A DNA stretch of 10,137 bases from contig JBJXHB010000153.1 of assembly GCA_046160725.1 (NCBI GenBank), forward strand, positions 1 through 10,137, given 5' to 3'. Shown piece after piece: positions 6,594 to 10,137 of this stretch (position 1 is its first letter; every line of letters starts with the position of its first letter). A model generated the notes under the pieces. That model was not told the origin of the DNA and made no database searches. It was given only the letters and a program-made list of their open reading frames with translations. Both the position numbers and the translations under genes were made by a program. This stretch comes from JBJXHB01 sp046160725 (GTDB taxonomy: Bacteria; Pseudomonadota; Gammaproteobacteria; Burkholderiales; Burkholderiaceae_C).

Positions 6594-7571
6594 TCAGGCC
6601 TGCGCCAGCAGCGCCTCGCTCAAGCCCCACAGCCGCTCGGCGGCCTCGTCGTCGCATGCATGGGCCTCGACGCCGCGGTAGCGCGCCAGCGGGCTGGCGC
6701 TGTCGGTCGGGGCGGCGATGTCGGCGTCCTCACAGTACACGCCGTGCTTGCCGGCCAGCGCCGCGCTGCTCGCGGCCCACAACGTGGTGGCGCAGCCCTG
6801 CTCGGTGGTCTTGAACCCGGCCTTGGCCAGCGCCGAGGGCGTGCCGTCTTCATTGACCCAGCCCAGGCGCACCTGCTCCTCAAGGCCCAGGTGGCGCTGC
6901 AGTGGCGTGAAGATGCCGCCGGGATGCACCGAAAAGGCTAAGCCGCCGGAGGGCTTCAGGCGCCGGCTCAGCGCATTGGCGAACAGCGCATTTGCGGACT
7001 TGGACTGGCCGTAGGCCTGCCACTTGTCGTAGGGCGCAGCGCGGAAGTGGATGTCGTCCCAGCGGATGCCGCTGATCTTGTGGCCGGTTGACGACAGCGC
7101 CACGACGCGCGCGCCGGCGGTTCGTTGCAGCAGCCGCATCAGGCCCAGCGTGAGCGCCAGGTGACCCAGCTGGTTGGTTGCGAACTGCGCCTCCCAGCCC
7201 GGCCCGATGCGGGTCTCGGGGCAGGCCATGATGCCGGCGTTGTTGATCAACAGGTCCAGCCGCGGCAGCGCCTCGGCAACGCTGCTCACAAAGCGTCGCA
7301 CCGATGTCAGATCGGCCAGATCCATGTCGGCCATCTCGACCGGGCCGGCCATGCCGGCCAGTGCGGCAGCGGCCTTGGCACGGTCGCGTACGGGCACGAT
7401 CACGCGCACGCCCTTGGCCGCCAGTGCGCGCACCGCCTCCAGGCCGATGCCGCTGTAGCCGCCGGTGACGATGGCGACCTTGCCGGTGAGCTCGAGTCCG
7501 GCCAGCACTTGGGCACCCGTGGACTTGGCGCCAAAACCCGAGTGGACGGGGACTTGATCGGTCAGTGCCAT
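6594..7571 (-). CDS. Short-chain dehydrogenase/reductase (retinol-dehydrogenase-like SDR)
   Basis: A 325-residue classical SDR that uses NAD(P)(H) to oxidise an alcohol or reduce a ketone. The Rossmann glycine motif TGGYSGIG is at 36-43, D84 in ADMDLADL contacts the adenine ring, and NNAG is at 110-113. The catalytic serine is S160/S161 in ALSSTGH, and the YxxxK pair is Y187/K191 in YGQSK. A 30-residue N-terminal leader and a C-terminal part of about 100 residues after HPGGI make it longer than the 250-residue core, as in retinol-dehydrogenase/WWOX-like bacterial members. AGGAG six bases before ATG 7571 fixes the start. It stands alone on the minus strand. The likely substrate is a small hydrophobic alcohol or carbonyl compound; none can be named from sequence. 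Confidence 0.92.
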   Translation of the reverse strand: MALTDQVPVHSGFGAKSTGAQVLAGLELTGKVAIVTGGYSGIGLEAVRALAAKGVRVIVPVRDRAKAAAALAGMAGPVEMADMDLADLTSVRRFVSSVAEALPRLDLLINNAGIMACPETRIGPGWEAQFATNQLGHLALTLGLMRLLQRTAGARVVALSSTGHKISGIRWDDIHFRAAPYDKWQAYGQSKSANALFANALSRRLKPSGGLAFSVHPGGIFTPLQRHLGLEEQVRLGWVNEDGTPSALAKAGFKTTEQGCATTLWAASSAALAGKHGVYCEDADIAAPTDSASPLARYRGVEAHACDDEAAERLWGLSEALLAQA

Positions 7572-7600
7572 CGCGGACTCCTGGGCGTTGGGGCAATCCG

Positions 7601-7606
7601 ATCATA
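7601..7606 (-). promoter_or_regulatory. Possible -10 element of the short-chain dehydrogenase gene
   Basis: On the minus strand TATGAT lies 30 bases before the ATG at 7571, so a transcript would start close to the ribosome binding site. No acceptable -35 box lies 16-18 bases further upstream. Instead there is a GC-rich inverted repeat at 7611-7629 (arms GCGGCCG and CGGCCGC), which could be an operator. Weak evidence. Confidence 0.25.
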
Positions 7607-7690
7607 GGCGGCGGCCGTGCTCCGGCCGCGCTGGCAGGGCAACACCGCCAGCCCCAGACCGGCCGCGCAGGCGCGCTGCACACTGACTGA

Positions 7691-8083
7691 TGCAACGCTT
7701 TGGCCCGGCCGCGCCCGAAGCCCGCAATGCCCGGCGGGTTCGATGACCCATCCGCATTCGACCCAGTCACCCAGCGCGAGTCTGCCGGCTACCAGGCGGG
7801 CAAGGCGCTCGCAGCCGATCGGCTGATGGACGCTGCCGAGACCTTGACTCCGGGCCTGCGCGCCCGAACCATGTTTCGTCGCGAGGCCAGCCCTGTGACG
7901 TTTCGTCGATAGGGCTGCAGCACGCACGGCGCGGTCTACGGAGCGCTGGGCCCTGACGGTGGCCGGGGCCCGCTGCCGCGTCGCAGCCCTTTGCCGGGGC
8001 TGGTCTTTGCGGGATCAGCCGCCAAAGGGCCCGGCGTCGAGGCGGCCATGATCGCCGGTGCCGAAGCGGCCGACGCGCTGTGA
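7691..8083 (+). pseudogene. Phytoene-desaturase-like FAD oxidoreductase, C-terminal remnant with in-frame TAG
   Basis: One plus frame carries about 128 codons that together read as the C-terminal end of a CrtI-type (phytoene-desaturase-like) FAD/NAD(P)-binding oxidoreductase. The first part includes YQAGKALAADRLMDAAETL, TPGLRAR and EASPVTFRR. Then comes TAG at 7910-7912. The same frame continues with STHGAVYGALG, LPRRSPLPGLVFAGSAAKG and PGVEAAMIAGAEAADAL, ending at TGA 8081. In relatives I recall, the VTFRR position is followed by an aromatic residue and then the GAVYG segment, so TAG probably replaced a Tyr codon. The flavin-binding N terminus and most of the roughly 500-residue enzyme are missing: an in-frame TGA at 7688-7690 and the dehydrogenase gene's leader lie upstream. 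No start or ribosome site is seen. This is a dead fragment. Confidence 0.8.
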
Positions 8084-8125
8084 CCTGGCTTGCTTCGTGC
8101 CTGACGGCTTTGCCCTGCCGCACAG

Positions 8126-8156
8126 CGGTCTGTCGCGCGCCGCGACGGTCTGTCGC
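8126..8156 (+). promoter_or_regulatory. Tandem 11-base direct repeat upstream of the PspC-gene promoter, possible activator site
   Basis: CGGTCTGTCGC occurs exactly at 8126-8136 and again at 8146-8156, a spacing of 20 bases or about two helical turns. The second copy ends seven bases before the -35 box at 8164. Between and across the copies lies GTCGC-GCGCC-GCGAC, a 5-pair inverted repeat (8132-8146). Same-face tandem repeats abutting a -35 box are the usual arrangement for response-regulator type activators. No regulator gene is nearby, so the binding protein is unknown. Confidence 0.5.
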
Positions 8157-8163
8157 AGGCCAC

Positions 8164-8191
8164 TTGAAAAAGGTCGGCGCCGGGCTAATCT
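8164..8191 (+). promoter_or_regulatory. Sigma70-like promoter of the SHOCT-PspC gene
   Basis: TTGAAA at 8164-8169 and TAATCT at 8186-8191 are separated by 16 bases, close to the TTGACA/TATAAT consensus. Transcription would begin near 8198 and leave a leader of about 30 bases with AAGGGAGA before the GTG start at 8228. This is the best-looking promoter in the window. Confidence 0.55.
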
Positions 8192-8227
8192 GGGCCTCTG
8201 GATGTTCAGTTTGAAGGGAGAAACACC

Positions 8228-8584
8228 GTGAATCTGAGTGAAGAACTGGGTCGACTGGGTGCGCTGCACGAGCGTGGTGTGCTCTCGGACGAAGAATTTG
8301 CGCGCGCCAAGGCGCGCGTTCTTGGGGGTGCGCCCGATGTCACCGCGCCAGTCCTGGTGGTCATCAATGCGCTGCGCCGCAGCCGCGACGACCGCTGGCT
8401 GGGCGGCGTGTGTGGCGGCATCGCACGTGCCACCGGCGTCGACGGCTGGATCTGGCGCCTGATGTTCACCTTGCTGGCCTTGTGCGCCGGAACGGGTGTG
8501 CTGGTCCACCTGCTGATGTGGGTCCTGGTTCCGGCGGACCCGCTGATTCCCGGGCGCGCGCCGGGGCATCCGCAGGCCGGGTAG
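8228..8584 (+). CDS. SHOCT-PspC domain membrane protein
   Basis: A 118-residue protein. Residues 3-32 (LSEELGRLGALHERGVLSDEEF onwards) match a SHOCT domain, a short helical module normally found at protein C termini. Residues 48-103 match a PspC domain: LRRSRDDRWLGGVCGGIARATG followed by a membrane helix at about 73-101 ending LLMWVLVP. PspC proteins take part in the phage-shock response to inner-membrane stress. No pspA, pspB or pspF gene is nearby, so a role in that response is inference. Start GTG 8228 is preceded by AAGGGAGA at good spacing. The gene is probably a single-gene transcript: it has its own promoter upstream and a hairpin directly after its stop codon. The N-terminal position of SHOCT is a notable architecture. 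Confidence 0.88.
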   Translation: MNLSEELGRLGALHERGVLSDEEFARAKARVLGGAPDVTAPVLVVINALRRSRDDRWLGGVCGGIARATGVDGWIWRLMFTLLALCAGTGVLVHLLMWVLVPADPLIPGRAPGHPQAG

Positions 8585-8586
8585 CG

Positions 8587-8602
8587 CGCCGCTCTTGCGG
8601 CG
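8587..8602 (+). terminator. Hairpin directly after the PspC-gene stop codon
   Basis: CGCCGC and GCGGCG form a perfect 6-pair stem with loop TCTT, two bases after the TAG at 8582-8584. The position suits a terminator, but no T-run follows, so it might instead protect the transcript end. Confidence 0.4.
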
Positions 8603-8717
8603 ACGGCTGCGGCCGGCGTGAAGTCGCGCCGAGCGCCGCACCTTGAACGGCCATCAGCCTGCACCCCCTGCAGCACGGTCCTGATCAGCCCGGGCCCGGC
8701 CGGGCAGACTCTCCGAG

Positions 8718-8739
8718 GGCATGCACAGGCCTGCATGCC
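8718..8739. terminator. Perfect 8-pair inverted repeat, possible terminator of the TPR-like gene
   Basis: Arms GGCATGCA and TGCATGCC pair perfectly around the six-base loop CAGGCC. The repeat lies about 120 bases past the minus-strand stop at 8862, in the gap between two convergent genes. It could act as a terminator or bind a dimeric protein. No T-run is present on either strand. Confidence 0.35.
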
Positions 8740-8861
8740 GCGACTGGATCATCGCCAGCGGCGGGCCGATGCCATGCGGGCCGGGTGCGCACCGCTCGGG
8801 CCCTGCGCGTCCAGGAATCTCGCGCGCCAACGCCCCGGGCCGCCACTCCCAGCGTCGCCCT

Positions 8862-10137
8862 TCAAATCAGCATGCGTCGCGCCTCGCCGATCAGCCCTTC
8901 CACCCAGCGGCTGGTGCGCAGGCCGCGCGCTTCGGCCGGCATCGAGTCCAGGGTCTTCTGCGCTTCGTCGAGCAGCGGCTTGGCGCGGCTGGCATCCACC
9001 CAGGCTGAGGCGACGAGCGCGGCCGCGAGCGGCGGCTTGTGCATCTGGCCATCGCCGGCCTTGGCGTCCAGTTCGCGCATCGCGGCCAGCGCTTCGGCGG
9101 CCTTGGGAGCGGCTTCTTCCGTGCGGCCCAGGCGCGCCAGCGCCAGTGCCCACAAGGCGCGGTCGCTGGCGCGCATGGTGCGGTACTCCCTTGTCGTCAG
9201 CGGCAACTCGGCCGAGGCCTCGGCGGCCCAGCGCGCCTGCCCCTCGGCAGCCCCGTAGTCGCCGCGTTCGAGCTCCATCCGGCCCAGTGCCGCGTGCAGC
9301 CTGCTCAGGTCCCGGGAGCGGATGGCACGTTGCTCCGGGGTCTGACCAGGCTCCACTCCAAGCAGGTGCTCACGCAGGCCCTTGGCACTTTGGCGTGCCT
9401 GCGCGAAGTCGCCCTGCATGACGGCAATCTCGACTCGGTCGAGCGCCAGGACTTGCTGCCCAAACCGCGCCAAGTACGCGTCCCGTGGGAGCGACTGCAA
9501 CCACCTCGTCCAGGCCTGATGCGAGCCGGCCAGCAGCTTCTCGGCCGTGGCGGCCTGGCCCAGCTCGGCGCTCCAGATCGCGGCCCAGAAGAGGCGATCG
9601 GCGAGCTGCTGGCTCCATCGGGCCGATCGGCCGGAGGCCGCTTCCAGCAAGGCCCTGGGCTCGAGCACCTTGGCCACCGCCTCGCGCGGGCGGCCCAGCT
9701 CGTACAGGGCAAAGGACGCATTGGCGTGCGCTGCACCCAGGTTGCTGATCGTGATGACGTTGCCCGGGTCAACGCGCGAGAGCAGCCGCCAGTCCCCGGC
9801 CGCGGCGTCGGCCGCTGCCAGCTGCAGCGCCCGCTGACCCGTCTCACCCCGTATGCGTGCCTCGGTGGACGCCAGCAGCGCGCGCCCGCGCAGCGCCAGC
9901 ATGTGCGTCGGGCTGCGTTCGAGCAGCCGGGTGGCCAGCTCGCGCGCCGCGTCGGCCACGCGAAGGGCATCGTCAGCGCGGCCCAGGGCGCTCAGGGCGT
10001 CAGCCTGCCACGCCGAGGCGATGGCGAAGTTGGCGGCCGCGTCGCCGTCGGACTCCACACCGACGGCTCGCCATTCGTCCAGCGCGGTCTTCAGGCTGGC
10101 CAGCGCTTCTTCGTTGTGGCCGCTGCGCTGCTGCGAG
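8862..10137 (-). CDS. TPR-like helical-repeat protein, C-terminal part (5' end outside window)
   Basis: The minus-strand frame is open from the window edge to TGA at 8862-8864, at least 424 codons; the true start lies beyond 10137. The sequence is alanine- and leucine-rich and built of helix pairs with TPR-type spacing. Examples are NEEALASLKTALDEWRAVG at the edge, AWQADALSALGRADDALRVA, AHANASFALYELGRPREAV, LGRMELERGDYGAAEGQARW and LALARLGRTEEAAPKAAEAL. A DWRLLSRVDPGNVITISNLG stretch is reminiscent of the TPR tails of bacterial Ser/Thr kinases and winged-helix regulators, but the N-terminal domain that would decide this is not in view. No signal peptide, membrane helix or catalytic motif is seen in this part. 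It is probably a protein-interaction segment. An in-frame GTG at 10058 exists, but nothing favours it over a start further upstream. Confidence 0.75.
   Translation of the reverse strand, partial: SQQRSGHNEEALASLKTALDEWRAVGVESDGDAAANFAIASAWQADALSALGRADDALRVADAARELATRLLERSPTHMLALRGRALLASTEARIRGETGQRALQLAAADAAAGDWRLLSRVDPGNVITISNLGAAHANASFALYELGRPREAVAKVLEPRALLEAASGRSARWSQQLADRLFWAAIWSAELGQAATAEKLLAGSHQAWTRWLQSLPRDAYLARFGQQVLALDRVEIAVMQGDFAQARQSAKGLREHLLGVEPGQTPEQRAIRSRDLSRLHAALGRMELERGDYGAAEGQARWAAEASAELPLTTREYRTMRASDRALWALALARLGRTEEAAPKAAEALAAMRELDAKAGDGQMHKPPLAAALVASAWVDASRAKPLLDEAQKTLDSMPAEARGLRTSRWVEGLIGEARRMLI

Larger units (their letters stand above)
8585..8861. other. Intergenic region between convergent genes, no gene recognised
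   Basis: These 277 bases lie between the stop codons of the PspC and TPR-like genes. All six frames were read and no recognisable protein or ribosome site was found. The region holds two inverted repeats, at 8587-8602 and 8718-8739, both listed separately. Nothing else stands out. Confidence 0.5.

Noticed and set aside
7700..7912. 70-residue plus-strand frame considered as an independent small gene
   Set aside because: Its start would be a TTG with no ribosome site, and the frame continues after the TAG with the matching end of the same oxidoreductase family, so it is part of a pseudogene.
8126..8156. CRISPR-like or tandem repeat array
   Set aside because: There are only two copies of 11 bases with a 9-base gap, placed at a promoter; this is regulatory in scale.
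8618..9421. Plus-strand open frame of 267 codons opposite the TPR-like gene
   Set aside because: Pro/Arg/Ser-rich antisense product without domain; the minus strand holds a consistent helical-repeat protein.

Overview
The window is high-GC DNA (roughly two thirds G+C, strong G/C third-position bias) and its proteins resemble Betaproteobacteria, most likely order Burkholderiales. This placement comes from protein style and codon use, not from a marker gene. No rRNA, tRNA, CRISPR array, integrase or replication origin is visible.

Layout, left to right. (1) 1-127 is the end of an IS3-family insertion sequence, with the start of its orfA on the minus strand. It has cut into an oligopeptide/dipeptide ABC-transporter ATPase gene, of which only the C-terminal part (128-537) remains. 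(2) Three intact plus-strand genes follow at close spacing: a PhyH-type Fe(II)/2-oxoglutarate dioxygenase (553-1353), an HpcH/HpaI-type aldolase (1388-2164) and a cytoplasmic M14 zinc carboxypeptidase (2220-3932). With the transporter remnant they look like a small uptake-and-breakdown operon. (3) A minus-strand pair converges on it: a DUF1428 protein (3980-4330) and a RibD_C/dihydrofolate-reductase-like pseudogene (4396-4835) that has lost an internal segment and its frame. (4) Plus strand: a cupin protein (5120-5671), then a membrane protein with a possible GIDE-like domain and a curtailed N terminus (5725-6369). (5) Minus strand: a complete short-chain dehydrogenase (6594-7571). (6) 7691-8083 holds the decayed C-terminal end of a phytoene-desaturase-like FAD oxidoreductase, broken by an in-frame TAG. 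(7) A short SHOCT-PspC membrane protein (8228-8584) has a readable sigma70-like promoter with a tandem 11-base repeat just upstream of it. (8) A TPR-like protein runs off the right edge on the minus strand (8862-10137).

The theme is erosion: one IS-interrupted gene, one internally deleted gene, one N-terminally lost gene with a stop codon, and one probably shortened gene lie in 10 kb among intact accessory metabolism genes. The most functionally interesting unit is the dioxygenase-aldolase-carboxypeptidase cluster, whose substrate cannot be read from sequence. The most interesting regulatory unit is the tandem repeat before the PspC gene. I found no strong evidence for a wholly new defence or mobile system.
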